NCBI GenBank assembly: GCA_020809705.1
Contig: CP085826.1
Coordinates: 2,790,001-2,854,000, forward strand
DNA: 64,000 nt
From: Calonectria ilicicola
Lineage: Eukaryota; Ascomycota; Sordariomycetes; Hypocreales; Nectriaceae
Direction of reading: 5' to 3'
The translations under genes and the position numbers were made by a program. The notes below the pieces were generated by a model. The model worked only from the letters and a program-made list of their open reading frames with translations, was not told the origin of the DNA and did not search any database. Below, piece after piece: positions 14,762 through 27,451 of the stretch. The first letter of the stretch is position 1. The number at the start of each line of letters is the position of its first letter.

Positions 14762-17700
14762 ATGGCGAACCCAGACCCATTGCAGGAAGACAAGACGGCC
14801 ACAGCCCAGGGCAACGGTAACGGCCATGGCTCTCCTAAACACCACCACATCACAAATACAACAGATGCCTTGACCCCAGATCCTGGAACTGAAGACATGT
14901 TCCGGGTTGAAAATAACAAATTCGCATTCAGTCCTGGTCAGCTCTCCAAACTGCTAAACCCTAAGAGCCTTGAAGCCTTCTATGCCCTCGGAGGCCTTGA
15001 TGGACTGGAAAAGGGCTTGCGCACTAATCTAAAGTCTGGTTTGAGCAGCGATGAGACTTCTCTAGATGGTGAGGTCCCGTTCGAAAGTGTCGCACCAAAA
15101 GGAACACCTAAATATGGTTCCGCTGGAGACAGCATTCCCGAAAGCAAAGGCGAAGCCGCTATCCATATCCCCCCTCCAGAAGACCCAAACCCAACAGGTA
15201 TTTTCGCCGATCGCAAGAGGGTTTTTCGCGATAATCACCTTCCGGAGAAGAAGGAAAAATCCATTTTTGAAATTGCTTGGACCACCTATAACGACAAGGT
15301 GCTCATTCTCTTGACCATAGCTGCCATCATCTCTCTTGCGCTGGGATTATACCAAACTTTCGGAGGTGATCATGAAGATGGAGAACCGAAAGTTGAATGG
15401 GTTGAAGGAGTCGCTATCATGGTGGCGATCGTGTAAGTTGGACTTTCCTTGCACTTCCTCTAAACTCTCTAAATCGCACTGCTGACTCGATGTAGCATTG
15501 TCGTTCTCACGGGTACAATTAACGACTGGCATATGCAACGCCAATTCACCCGTCTTACTAAAAAGACTAACGATCGAACCGTGAACGTTATCCGATCTGG
15601 AAAGTCTCAGGAGATTTCTGTTCTTGACATTTTGGTTGGAGATGTAATGCACATTGCCACTGGCGATATCGTCCCCGTCGACGGTATTTTCATTGAAGGC
15701 AGCTCAGTCAAGTGTGACGAATCTTCAGCTACTGGTGAATCAGATCTCTTGAAAAAGGTTCCTGGCGGAGAAGTATTCCGGGCCATTCAGAACTCCGACG
15801 CCAAAGACCTCGACAAGTTAGATCCCTTCATCATCTCTGGAGCCAAAGTCGCTGAAGGCACTGGCAAGTTCCTTGTCACCGCCGTGGGTGTGAACTCGAG
15901 CTATGGCCGAATTTCTATGGCTCTCCGTACCGAACAGGAAGATACGCCGCTCCAAAAGAAGCTCAATATCTTGGCCGACTGGATCGCCAAATGTGGCGCT
16001 GGTGCGGCTCTACTGCTCTTCCTTGTCCTTTTCATCAAATTTTGCGCAGGTCTTCCGAACAACAAAGGAACTCCATCTGAAAAGGGACAGGAATTTATGC
16101 AACTATTTATTGTCTCTGTCACTGTGGTCGTCGTGGCTGTACCCGAAGGATTGCCTTTGGCTGTCACGCTTGCTCTTAGCTTTGCTACTGTAAAAATGCT
16201 AAAGGACAACAACCTTGTACGAGTCCTCAAGGCATGCGAAACGATGGGCAATGCCACAACCATCTGCTCTGATAAGACTGGAACCCTCACTCAGAACAAA
16301 ATGACCGTTGTCGCAACAACACTTGGAAAAAGCTCTAGCTTCGGCGGTACTGACCCTCCAATGGATAAGAGTCTAAACATCGACCAGGATGCCATCACCA
16401 TCCCTAACGTCTCTCAGATCGACTTTTGCAACAGCTTGAGCCAAGAAGTGAAGAACCTCTTGATACAGTCCAATGTGCTCAACTCTACTGCATTCGAAGG
16501 GAACCAAGACGGCGAAAACACTTTTATCGGATCCAAGACCGAAGTGGCTCTCCTGACTTTATGCCGCGATCACCTTGGGGCTGGACCTGTAGAAGAAATC
16601 AGGTCTTCTGCTGAAATTGCACAAGTTATTCCTTTCGATAGCAAGTACAAGTATAGCGCAGTTGTGGTCAAGCTTGCAAATGGAAAATATAGGGTGTATG
16701 TAAAGGGTGCCTCGGAGATTCTTCTCGACAAGTGTACTAGCACTTTAGGGGCTACCTCCCAGGGTGACCCATCAATTACACCCATTACTAACAAAGATCG
16801 GGAAAATTTCAACATCATTATCAGCTCATATGCCGGCCAGACACTTCGAACAATTGGTTCTTCGTATAAAGACTTCGAATCCTGGCCTCCTCAAGGAGCT
16901 GTTTCAGAAGGAAACCCGAATCATGCAGACTTTAATGTGGTTCACAAGGACATGACACTGATCGGCATCTATGGTATCAAAGATCCTCTACGACCTGGCG
17001 TCATTGAAGCACTAGAGGATTGTCGACGAGCTGGCGTGGTTGTGCGAATGGTTACGGGCGATAACATTCAAACTGCGGCTGCCATTGCTTCTGAGTGTAA
17101 AATCTTTCAACCACAACATGGTGATATTGCAATGACCGGGCCCGATTTCCGCAAGCTTCCAGAACAGGAGCTTAAAGAAAAAGTCAAGCATCTCAAGGTT
17201 CTCGCTCGTTCAAGCCCAGAGGATAAACGCATTCTTGTTCGCACTCTTAATGAGCTTGGAGAGACGACAAGCGTCACAGGTGATGGGACCAACGATGCAC
17301 CTGCTTTAAAAATGGCTGATATCGGGTTCTCAATGGGCATCGCAGGAACTGAGGTCGCAAAGGAAGCCTCGTCTATCATTCTTCTTGACGACAAGTAAGT
17401 CACCCTTCCGCAAGCTCCAGTAAAGGACTGTATTGACAATCGATAGTTTCGCTTCTATCGTCAAGGCAATGATGTGGGGTCGTGCGGTCAATGATTCCGT
17501 CAAGAAGTTTCTTCAGGTGAGAAATTACGACAAAGAAGATACGCTAGAGCTGGCTGACGTATTCTAGTTTCAACTCACTGTCAATGTTACTGCTGTTGTA
17601 TTGACCTTTGTTTCCGCTGTCTCCAATGGAAAAGGGGAATCAGTCCTCAATGCCGTGCAGTTGCTTTGGGTTAATCTCATCATGGATACCTTTGCTGCGT

Positions 17701-18502
17701 TAGCTCTGGCTACCGACCCTCCCACCAGAAGCGTTCTGGATAGAAAGCCTGACCGCAAATCTGCCCCGCTAATTACTCTAAGAATGTCGAAAATGATTAT
17801 CGGGCAGGCTATCTGCCAGCTTGCTATTACCTTTGTGTTGAATTTCGGCGGCAAGAGGTTTTTCGGCTACGATGACTCGGAACACGACACCAAGGAGTTG
17901 AAGACGCTCGTCTTTAACACATTCGTGTGGCTACAAATATTTAACGAGATAAAGTAAGTTGACCCTCCATTCATGGTCGCTGTATACTAATAACCCATAG
18001 CAACCGCCGCCTTGACAATAAGCTCAACATTTTCGAGGGTCTGCAAAAGAATTTCTTCTTTATCATCATCAACATAATTATGGTTGGTGGACAGGTTCTT
18101 ATCATCTTCGTCGGTGGTGAAGCCTTCAAAATCACTCGATTGAATGGTAAAGAATGGGGTCTCTCAATTGGCTTAGGCGCCATATCAATCCCATGGGGTG
18201 CTGTCATAAGATGTATTCCAGATGAGTGGGTTGCTAAATGTCTGCCTGGTTTCATTCACAGGAGGTGGTTGTCCCCTGAGGATGAAGAGAATGTGGTGCA
18301 GAAGGAGGTAGTTGATGATAGCGATGATGACTTCCGACCACCTTTACGAGCCATGAGTTCTATTCGTGGGCCTCGCGTGCAAGGACACATTGGATTCCGA
18401 GGAAAGATGCACGAGGTTAAGAAAAAGACCAAGGAAAAGGCCTACATAACGACTCATCATGAGAAGCCCAAGCAGCCGGAGACGGATGAGGCGAAGAAGT
18501 AG
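14762..18502 (+). CDS. PMC1: P-type Ca2+-transporting ATPase (PMC1 / plasma-membrane Ca-ATPase type)
   Basis: Exons 14762-15432, 15496-17394, 17447-17516, 17568-17953 and 18001-18502 give 1175 aa. A P2B ATPase that moves Ca2+ out of the cytosol into the vacuole or across the plasma membrane. Visible landmarks: [10 protein letters not shown] actuator loop, [21 protein letters not shown] (transmembrane helix 4 with the Ca site), phosphorylation motif [13 protein letters not shown] (Asp near residue 483), KGASEILL nucleotide-binding block, MVTGDN, and the hinge [20 protein letters not shown]. Later exons carry transmembrane helices 5-10 ([20 protein letters not shown]). The N-terminal 60 residues are polar, and the C-terminus is a charged tail ending [12 protein letters not shown]. 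Neurospora has several paralogues (nca genes), so one-to-one orthology is not claimed. Confidence 0.94.
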
Positions 18503-19050
18503 ACGAAAATTGCTATTCTGATGAGATCAATTACCCTTTTGTTGGCGTATGCCTTCTATTGGGAATTGTATTTTTTTCTTCTAACGACTTGAGTATTGAT
18601 TGGAATTGTTTTGGTTGGAGATGTGATTGAATCATTTCTGATATGGGGTTATGTAAGAATTGAAGCAAGGATGACTGGTTTCATAGGGAAATCACAAAAC
18701 TGAAGCATAAAACTTCGTAATAGATAACAAAATAACAAAAATAATGTGTATGAGATGCAACTGAAAAATAACTAGTTAAAAGGAGAGAGAGAGAAACAAC
18801 TCTTACCTCATGATTGATTCACTGATCCCCAGATGAACGCACCCGCTCGGAAAAGTGGGCCCCGGATGGGCGAGGTAAGCTGGACCAATCAGGTGCGGCC
18901 TAAAGCTGTCCCGGAACTTCGCGAATTTCCTGGCCTGACAAACTCACTGTGCCCTCTCCTTCCTGCAACAGAAGCCCCAAATCGTCGGCCTCACGTCCAT
19001 CATCCACTCGAAGCCGCATTTAAGTCGCTCAATTGCGCTCTACAGTCAAG
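18503..19050. promoter_or_regulatory. QCR9 upstream region with CCAAT box
   Basis: The 548 bp between the Ca-ATPase stop and the QCR9 start hold no gene. A CCAAT box in the context GGACCAATCAGG lies at 18885-18889, 166 bp before the QCR9 ATG. The HAP/CBC complex that binds this motif is a classic activator of respiratory-chain genes in fungi; its use here is inferred. Confidence 0.5.
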
Positions 19051-19496
19051 ATGGTAAGATTTCGATACGATCCTGCTCCCAATCGCCACCCGCATTGGCT
19101 AATCGCGCATTTGTCACAGGCCGTCGTCAACCAGCTCTACAAGCAAGTCCCGCCTCGATCGAACCGTCACGCCCGCGAACCCGATTGCTAACCGAATTGT
19201 CCCACAGCTCTCTGTTCCGAACGAACTTCCTCATGCTCGCCACCGTGTTCGGTGCCGGTTTCGCCTGGGAGATGTAAGGAGCCCTCATCCTCCGACTGTT
19301 CGGGTCAACGGGACATGATGCTGATTGCGTTTTTTAGCGGTTTCAACAACACCATGAACAAGGTCTGGGACAACCACAACCGAGGCGTACGTGCGATTAT
19401 ATTCCGAACCGAATTGCCCGAGTACTGACCGTATTATAGCGACAATGGAAGGACATCCGACACAAGTTCCTTGAGGACGCTGAGGATGACGAATAG
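19051..19496 (+). CDS. QCR9: Cytochrome bc1 complex subunit 9 (Qcr9/UQCR10)
   Basis: Five tiny exons, 19051-19053 (just the ATG), 19120-19142, 19208-19273, 19338-19386 and 19440-19496, give about 65 aa: MAVVNQLYNSLFRTN, a membrane helix FLMLATVFGAGFAWEIGF, then NKVWDNHNRGRQWKDIRHK and an acidic end. Yeast Qcr9 has the same plan (SLYKTFFKRN, helix, WYENHNKGKLWKDV). It is a single-span, nuclear-encoded subunit of respiratory complex III in the inner mitochondrial membrane. Intron 2 (19143-19207) starts with GC (AA|GCAAGT) and ends CACAG; the nearest GT donor at 19147 gives the wrong frame. This gene is so fragmented that ORF callers miss it. Confidence 0.88.
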
Positions 19497-20280
19497 AGGA
19501 CGCGTGATACCGTTGTTGAGGGCCGGACGAGGGATAGACTCTGTGCCAATAGCCATGTACAAATTATTAGGAGAATAGAGGCAGGATCCCAGACATTTTC
19601 CCTATGTTGTCTCAATGGAGCTTTTTGGCCGTGCAACCTCACCAGTGATGCATTGATTCCTACCACCCGACACCAGCCACTGGAAGCCGGTGGCAATACC
19701 CGCACAAACGCTATTACCATCAACATCTGTGTGCAGGTCTACCGAGTAAATAAAAGAAATAAAAATAAAAAACTACAGCTTGAGTTTTTTCTGACTCATC
19801 AATTGTGTATCCTAGTCAATTTCCTTCTCTGGTGGCATTCGCCTCTCCGATTGCGACTTTGATACATTCGCCATCAGCTAGGCAGCCTGGGATCTAACGT
19901 CGGGTGGACCAGCACTGTCACCGAGGGGCAGACCAAGCCAAAACACCCTTCAGCCTCAGGATACATGGGCTTACCTGCCAGCACACAGCACCCCCACGAG
20001 CCGATGATTTAAACTGTCATTACCTCTGAGAGGAGCTCATCTACCTACGTGTTTTCTCTTTTACTTATTTTTTCTTCTCTTCATCACACTTGGGTACGTT
20101 GCGGGCGGACGCTGCCATACCTTAGTCAGTGCTAATCCGTCTGTGGCTGCAGCTATCCTCAGTGCCACCGACACTCCAGCACTGCGGATCCCCCACCTTT
20201 CTCGACGACATCACCGCCGCCGCCATCGGATAGACAACCCCGAACCCTACCCTTCCACCGAATGCTACCATGAATCCCTG
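19497..20280. other. QCR9 3' region and UBR1 leader with two nested mini uORFs
   Basis: No gene is supported here. Directly before the UBR1 start are two overlapping three-codon uORFs: ATG at 20262 (M-L-P-stop, stop TGA 20271-20273) and ATG at 20270 (M-N-P-stop). The stop TGA of the second (20279-20281) overlaps the UBR1 ATG (20281) as TGATG. The second uORF has a good initiation context (ACC before ATG). Confidence 0.5.
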
Positions 20281-23200
20281 ATGAGCATGGAACACTCTAT
20301 GTCGACGCAGGAGCAGCAGCTCTGCCAGTTCCTGGCAGAACTGCCTGCTCGCTTCAACTACCGATTCACTGAAGAAGCCTCCAAGGAGTTGTTACGAAGC
20401 CTGTTTTGGTCTCTCGCTGGCGGAAACAATGATTATATGCGTCTTTTGTTCCCAGAGGGGAAGCCAGGAGACACATTGAAACTTAGCGACGCCCAAGGAG
20501 CTGTCGAAGGTGCTGAATACACAGAGGCTGCTCGTGGCAAGCGATGCGGGCACATCTTCAAGCCTGGAGAGGCCTCCTACATGTGCCGCACCTGCGGTAC
20601 CGACGAAACCTGCTGTCTCTGCAGCCGATGTTTCGACTCAACTGACCATACAGGACATATGGTTCGCATACAGATTTCCGTCGGCAATAGTGGTTGTTGT
20701 GATTGTGGAGATGACGAAGCATGGAGAACGCCATTGTTCTGTACGATCCACTCTGACATGCATGCGGGCACTGACAAGGGAAAGGGAAAAGAGGCTGCTG
20801 GACTGCCTGAAGATCTTGTCGCAAACTTGCAGATGACTATCGGTCGTGTTTTTGACTACATCTGTGATGTTATCTCGTGTTCTCCGGAGCAGCTGCGCCA
20901 GGCCAAAACGCAAGAATCAATTCTCGAAGATGAAAAGACATCCAGACTTTCGTCACATTACTACGGACCCGACGCTGAACCCTGCCAGGATTTTGCTTTA
21001 ATCTTATGGAATGATGAGAAGCATACTGTCCAGGAAGTTCAGGATCAGGTCGCCCGTGCTTGTCGCAAGAGCCGCCGCTCCGCAGCAGATAATGCTTGGG
21101 AGACCGATGCCATCGGACGAAGCATTTTGACGTACATGCCAGATATCGATAGGCTACTCCACATGGCAACAATCATGGAAGCTATCCGTGTCACTGTTAC
21201 CATTAGATCTGCCAGAGATACATTCCGCGAGCAAATGTGCGGGACATTAGTTGAATGGCTAAGCGACATTTCGGGATGCACCGTTGGACACGATAGCCAC
21301 ATACTACGACGCACCGTTTGCGAAGAAGTTATGAAGCCATGGCGCCAAGGCAGTGCAGCTACCCATACACTGGGTCTTATTGATGACGAAGAAGAGGATG
21401 ATCAGTTGGTTGAATCCCGTCGTAGGTATGATGGCATGAACACTCGATTCATCCTTGCCTTGCAAGCCGCTGCTGGCAATGCGCCTGGGCTAGAGATCCA
21501 AATAGACTCTGACTCTGAGGAGGATGAGGACGACGACGATGCGGATATGGATGGACAAGGCAACCATTCTCCGTCTAGCTCTGTTGCTGGAGGTGATGAA
21601 GATGGAGACGAAGACGAAGATGAAGACGTCATGATGGTGGATGCTCGAGGTGATGTTGGAGATCTCGGTATGAACTGGAGCCAATCCGACCAGGCTTTGG
21701 AAGAAGATGAGGCTACAATGGCAGGATATCCCCCACCACCTCCGCCTCCCCCGGCGGCGGCTGCGGCTTCTGCTGCTCCTGCAACTGCTGCGACCCGAAC
21801 TGCTGCTCGAGATAGAGAGGCAACGCCCTCTGACTCTGAGGATACTACCGAGCCTCTTATTGCACCTTCGATTTACGCCAAAGCAAATGCCGACATCCCA
21901 AAAACCCCAGGAAAGACCGAAAGGATGATCCCTCGCCCTGGGCGCTATTGGATCGAGACCCCCGCTGTGTATACACAGCGTGAAAATGTTCCTCCTGCCG
22001 AGGATGTCTTCCGACGCGTCCGGCTCGATTGGTTGCTTTTGTTCGACTTGAGGATGTGGAAGAAGGTTAGAAATGACCTCCGGGCGCTCTACATTTCTAC
22101 TGTAGTTCAGATACCCGAGTTCAAGCGAGTACTGGCCCTTAGATTTGCCAGTCTCTACACGATTCTAGCCCAATTATATCTGGTTGGAGACCGAGAACCA
22201 GATCATTCCATCATTAACCTCTCTCTTCAGATGCTGACAACGCCTTCCATCACCGCGGAAGTGGTCGAACGAGGAAATTTCATGACCAGTTTGATGGCAA
22301 TTCTATACACATTCTTGACTACTCGTCAAGTTGGTCACCCCTGGGATGTCTCTCCAGATGCAGTTCTAGCATTCGAAAGTGGATCCGTCACTAACCGTCG
22401 AATGTACCACTTCTATCAAGACTTGAAGTATCTCTTTGGAGCACCTCATGTCCAGGAACGGGTCAGATCTGAGCCGCGATACCTAATGCAGTTCCTAGAC
22501 CTGGTCAAATTGCACCAGTGCATTGGTCCCAATGTCCGCGCCGTTGTCGAACATGTGGAGTATGAAGCTGATTCATGGATCACTGCCTCGCTGGTTACAC
22601 GCCAGATCAACCTACAGGCTCGAAACCTCGCCGAGGCGTTCCGAAACTGCCCCCCTGATGAAATTCACTATCTCAAGCGAGCCATTCGATTCACCGCAAA
22701 CACGGTGATCCTAAACTCTATTGGGGCTGAACGCCACAGGTTTAAACAAGCAGAAGTTAAAGATGAGATCAAATTCAAGACTCTTAGCGACTTTGAGTTT
22801 GATCTCGAGCCGACAACCTATGACGTGGTAAAGTTTGTAGTTGAAAAGGACGCCATTAGCTTCCACCATGCACTACACTATACCTTGTCATGGCTGATCG
22901 AATGCGGACGGTCTCTGCCTGCTTCCACTCTCAGGCAGCTGATGAGCTTCACAGTCCAGGAGCTTAAGGCTAGACCGAGACTCATGGGACGCCCACAGGT
23001 ACCGAGGAAGGCTTATAGTGCGGAAGATTATCTCATCGCAGCATTCGACTTTCCCCTACGGGTGTGTGCTTGGCTCGCCCAAATTAAAGCAAACATGTGG
23101 GTTCGCAACGGCATTAGCCTCAGACATCAAGCCAGCACATACCGTGGAGTCGGGCAGAGAGATGTCTCTCACCACCGTGATATTTTCCTCCTCCAAACAG

Positions 23201-26200
23201 CTCTGGTCATCTGCGACCCTAGCCGAGTGCTCGCCTCCATCGTTGATCGCTTTGGAATGGAGAGCTGGGTCAAGGGTCTCTTTGAGCTCAAGTCCGAGGC
23301 ACAGGATGACGGTCAACACTTGGATGTCGTTGAGGACATGATTCATCTCCTAATTGTTCTCCTCAGTGACCGAACGTCTCTTATTCCCTCTGAAGACGAG
23401 CCAAACTCAAGGCTTTTGGCAATGCGTCGTGACATCACACACGTATTGTGCTTTAAGCCTCTGTCATTCAACGAGATTTGCAACAAACTCCCCGAAAAGT
23501 ATCAGGAGCAGGAGGACTTCCACCGCGTTCTAGATGAAATGGCGACGTTTAAGCCTCCTGAGGGAGTTTCTGATGTTGGTACTTTTGAGCTTCGCCCTGA
23601 GTTCATCGAGGAAATCGACCCTTACATTGCGCATTATAACAAAAACCAACGGGAGGAGTCTGAGATCGCATACCGAAAGAAGATGGCCAAGAAGACAGGC
23701 AAGACGGCAGAAGAAATCGTATACGAACCCAAGCCTCGCCCTGTTCTGTCGGGCTTATTTGAGAATCTCGGGGCGTTTACGAGCACGGGCATGTTCGCTC
23801 AAGTCATATACTACTCCCTTCTGTATCCTCTCGTAGCGCACAAGTTTACACCCTCGGTGCCGTTCACAAGACTCGAGACCTTCCTGCAAGTCGTCTTGCA
23901 CCTCATGTTAATCGCCATCCTTGAGGATAAGACGGATGAAAACGACATCACAGAGGAGTCCCTCAAATCATTTGTCTACATATCCCTCACCCGATGGGGG
24001 CGCAGCAACTTCATGCCTGAGTCCCCCAACTCTAGAACCATCGTGGCCCTGCTACACATGATGTCTACCAAGGATGAATTCAAGGCCGTCCATCCCAAAA
24101 TTGCCCTTGTTCTCAAACGGTTCAGACAGAAACGACCCCGCACTTTTGAGTCGTCATTCATGAGTCTCGGTGTGTCTGTCGACCGGATCAACACTGCCTC
24201 GCCAGCCAACACATCGGCCGAAGAGGAGCGTGAGAGGCGAAAGAAGGCCGCGTTGAGCCGCCAGGCCAAGGTTATGGCTCAATTCCAGCAACAGCAGAAG
24301 AGTTTCATGGAAAACCAGGGCACGATTGACTGGGGCTCTGATTTAGACGAAGATGAAGAGGAAATGGAACAAACAGAGGACAGAAAGCATAATTGGAAGT
24401 ACCCTGTCGGCACTTGCATCCTATGCCAGGAAGAACTTGATGAGCGTCGCCTTTATGGAACGTTTGCCCTTTTCAACGAAAGCCGTATCCTTCGACAGAC
24501 CGATTTCCAGGACCCAGATTTTGTTCGGGAAGCTTCACAAACACCCTGCAGCCTCGATCGATCAGCAGAGGATGTCCGACCATTTGGAATCGCTCATGAG
24601 AACAGGAAAATGGTCGAGAAGATCAATGCTCAAGGAGATTCATTCCTTGCCGAGCGACAGACCATTGGCAAGGGATTTTCATCAAATATCTCCAGACCAG
24701 GTCCAGTCGCCAGTGGCTGCGGGCACATGATGCATTATAGATGTTTCGAGGTTTATTATGAGGCGACTGTTCGGCGACACACACATCAGATCGCTAGGCA
24801 CCACCCTGAAGACACGAGGAAGAATGAATTCGTTTGTCCACTATGCAAGGCTCTGGGCAACGCATTCGTGCCCATTATTTGGAAGGGACTAGACGAATCA
24901 TACCCAAGCTATCTACAAACCCAGGGCACATTCGAAGATTTCCTTGACAAGCAGATGGGCTCTGCCTACTGGCTGGGCGGAAGCAAGGCTCGCGAGGTTG
25001 ACGAGCCGGGGTTGCCTGACCTGTTTACTCCCAGTCTTCCCGGTAGTCTTGTCGAGACACTGTTGAATGCAAACACGATCGCTGAGGCATGGGGGCGGGA
25101 AAGTTCATCTGAACCGCACGCATCGGTCGTCAACACCCCAGCCAGCTACGCATTCTCGGATATGAGCACCCCGGAACCCGTTCATCCCAGACCGACGGCA
25201 ACAACAGAAGGAGGTCAACTGAAGAATGAGCTGATTGCAGCATACCGCCGTTTGCGAGACACGCTCCGTGTCAACGGCCTACGTACCAAGCACACATTGG
25301 ATTCCAAAGCCGACACTTCTGATGACCTCTGCTCTAGCGATACGCTTGTCAAATCCGTGGGCTTTACCATCTCTTCAGTCGAGATCCAGCAAAGAGGAGT
25401 AGAGGTACAGCCTGGCATGACTCTGTTGGATAAGATCCCCGAGCACGTGCTCACACACCTGCGTATTTTATCAGAGACTGTCTCGTCGTATATCTCAGTT
25501 GGTGCGCGACATGCTGGCCCTGAGAATCTAATCAATGAAGAGTTTAAGAAGGATAGCGAAAGGCAACATTGCCAGCTCTTCATGTCGAGGTACTTTGGGG
25601 CTGGCACTCCATATGCCCGGCGTCCCTTGGATCTGTACCCCCCTATCTTGAGCCAAGATGCATTCCTCTTCCTAGTTGAATGCTCATATGGTCTTGTGCC
25701 AAGTCACAAGGAGGATATTACCCATGTGCTTCGTTTGTGCTATCTAGCTGAGCTTGTCAAACTTCTATATCACATGGGCCGAAATATTCCTGTCGGTCAC
25801 TGGATTGGCAATCTCACAGATCGCCAAACTCAGGACCCTGCCATCAACAACTTTGCCGACTTTGCGCTAGCCGTTACCAAGTGTGGTCTGGAATTCCACG
25901 CAGCACAGTTCCCAGATGGCGCAGAATTTGGGGAAAACCGTGGTTTCCAGCAACCTGGGGTTGATACCCTCGAGGGCTGGTACACATTTTCAAAGAAATA
26001 TGCCCTAACATTTCTGAGAAAGTGCGTTATCTTCTTGTACGTCAAGTTCGGCGTGGACTTTAACAGCCACATTTCGCCCACCCCAGACGCCGACGAGTTA
26101 GAACGCCTTACTGAGGTTCTCCGCGTTCCCACCTTTGACGAAATGTGCGCTGCATTGACAGACAACGCCGCGGCATGTGGCTGGCCTCAATCCACAGAAG

Positions 26201-26848
26201 CCCTAGTGTCTGGTTGGGTCAAGCATCAAGTTATGTGGCCCGGTGGTTATGAAGAGATGCCTCACTCGGCCATGATTAGCCATCCTGGCATTTTCGAATT
26301 GATTGGATTGCCGAAAAACTACGACACTCTCATCGAAGAGGCTACAAAACGAAAGTGCCCCACTACAGGAAAAGAACTTACAGATCCAGTCATCTGCCTT
26401 TTCTGTGGCGATCTTTTCTGTAGCCAAGGAACGTGTTGCCAAAAGGCCGATACTTCACCAGACGGTATTGAATTCACCAAGATTGGTGGTGCACAGCAGC
26501 ACATGCGCAGGTAAGCATACTTGGTTTCGTTTTTTTTTTTTGGTGGGGAGTGCTGATAGCTAACCTTGATGTACCCATAGATGCCAGCGCAATATTGGCG
26601 TTTTCCTCAATGTGCGAAAGTGTTCAGTTGTCTACCTCTTCCGGCTGTCCGGGTCCTTCACGCCTGCGCCATACATTGACAAGTACGGCGAGACGGATCC
26701 ACAGTTGCGACACGGGCGACAACTATTCTTGAACCAGAAGAGATACGACTCCATGATCAGGAGCACAGTGCTAAATCATGGGGTGCCTAGTCTGATCAGC
26801 CGAAAGCTGGAGGCAGAGATTAACAACGGAGGATGGGATACACTATAG
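20281..26848 (+). CDS. UBR1: E3 ubiquitin ligase Ubr1 (N-recognin of the N-degron pathway)
   Basis: Exon 1 20281-26510 and exon 2 26581-26848 (intron 26511-26580) give 2165 aa. The domain order is UBR box (about 85-160, Cys/His-rich, with CRTCGTDETCCLC and CCDCGDDEAW) that binds type-1 basic N-termini; ClpS-like domain (about 235-335, ALILWNDEKHTVQEV) for bulky hydrophobic N-termini; acidic and polyproline linker (about 400-520); helical scaffold; RING-type zinc domain (about 1375-1540, CILCQEE ... CGHMMHYRCF ... CPLCKALGN) that recruits the E2 Rad6; and the C-terminal UBLC cap (CLFCGDLFCSQGTCC ... GVFLNVRKC, LNQKRYD). An open frame extends upstream without ATG, so MSMEHS (20281) or the next ATG (20287, better context) is the start. 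It targets proteins for proteasomal degradation in cytosol and nucleus. Confidence 0.96.
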
Positions 26849-27451
26849 AGGAAGGTTATAGGATTTAACGTAACATTTTATGAATTGCTGTGGCGGAATT
26901 AGTATTGGGGGGCTATATGATTGCAAGGTTCAGGTTGCGGCGGGTGTGTTGGCTGAGGAGGATTTGTATCATTTCATGAATTAGAATGAAGCTAGGGGCA
27001 CAATGGAAATATTTTACACATTTGCATGAGAAGAGACTCAAACTCTCTAATTGTAACAACAAACAAAAGAAGTAAGAAGAAAAAGGAAAAGGAAAGTTGC
27101 ACTCAGATTAGTAGCGCGTAGATTATTTCCATTCTATGGTGCGGTGGTTTGTCGAGAAGCAAGCCAGTATCGAGTAGGATAATGTTGATGTACATGGACT
27201 GCAGAATGGGCGGACAGTGTCGTTGCACAGTGTGTAAATTGTTGTGCAGACTGTGTTGAGGCTGTCGCCTGAGGCCAATCACAGGGAGCGAATGGGGACC
27301 AAGGCGCGTCTCAACCGTGGCCCAGGCTGGGAAGTCCAAAGGGTCGCATCACAGGCGTAGAAAAAGCTTCATAGCATCACAGTCTCGTTCATTTTTCACA
27401 CACGCGCGGATTCAGACTGGCCATCACATACCATAGACAAACCAGGGCATC
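26849..27451. other. Intergenic region, UBR1 3' / RSC7 5'
   Basis: About 600 bp. It has an AT-rich 3' trailer (26860-27090) and no ORF with recognisable features. Confidence 0.45.
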
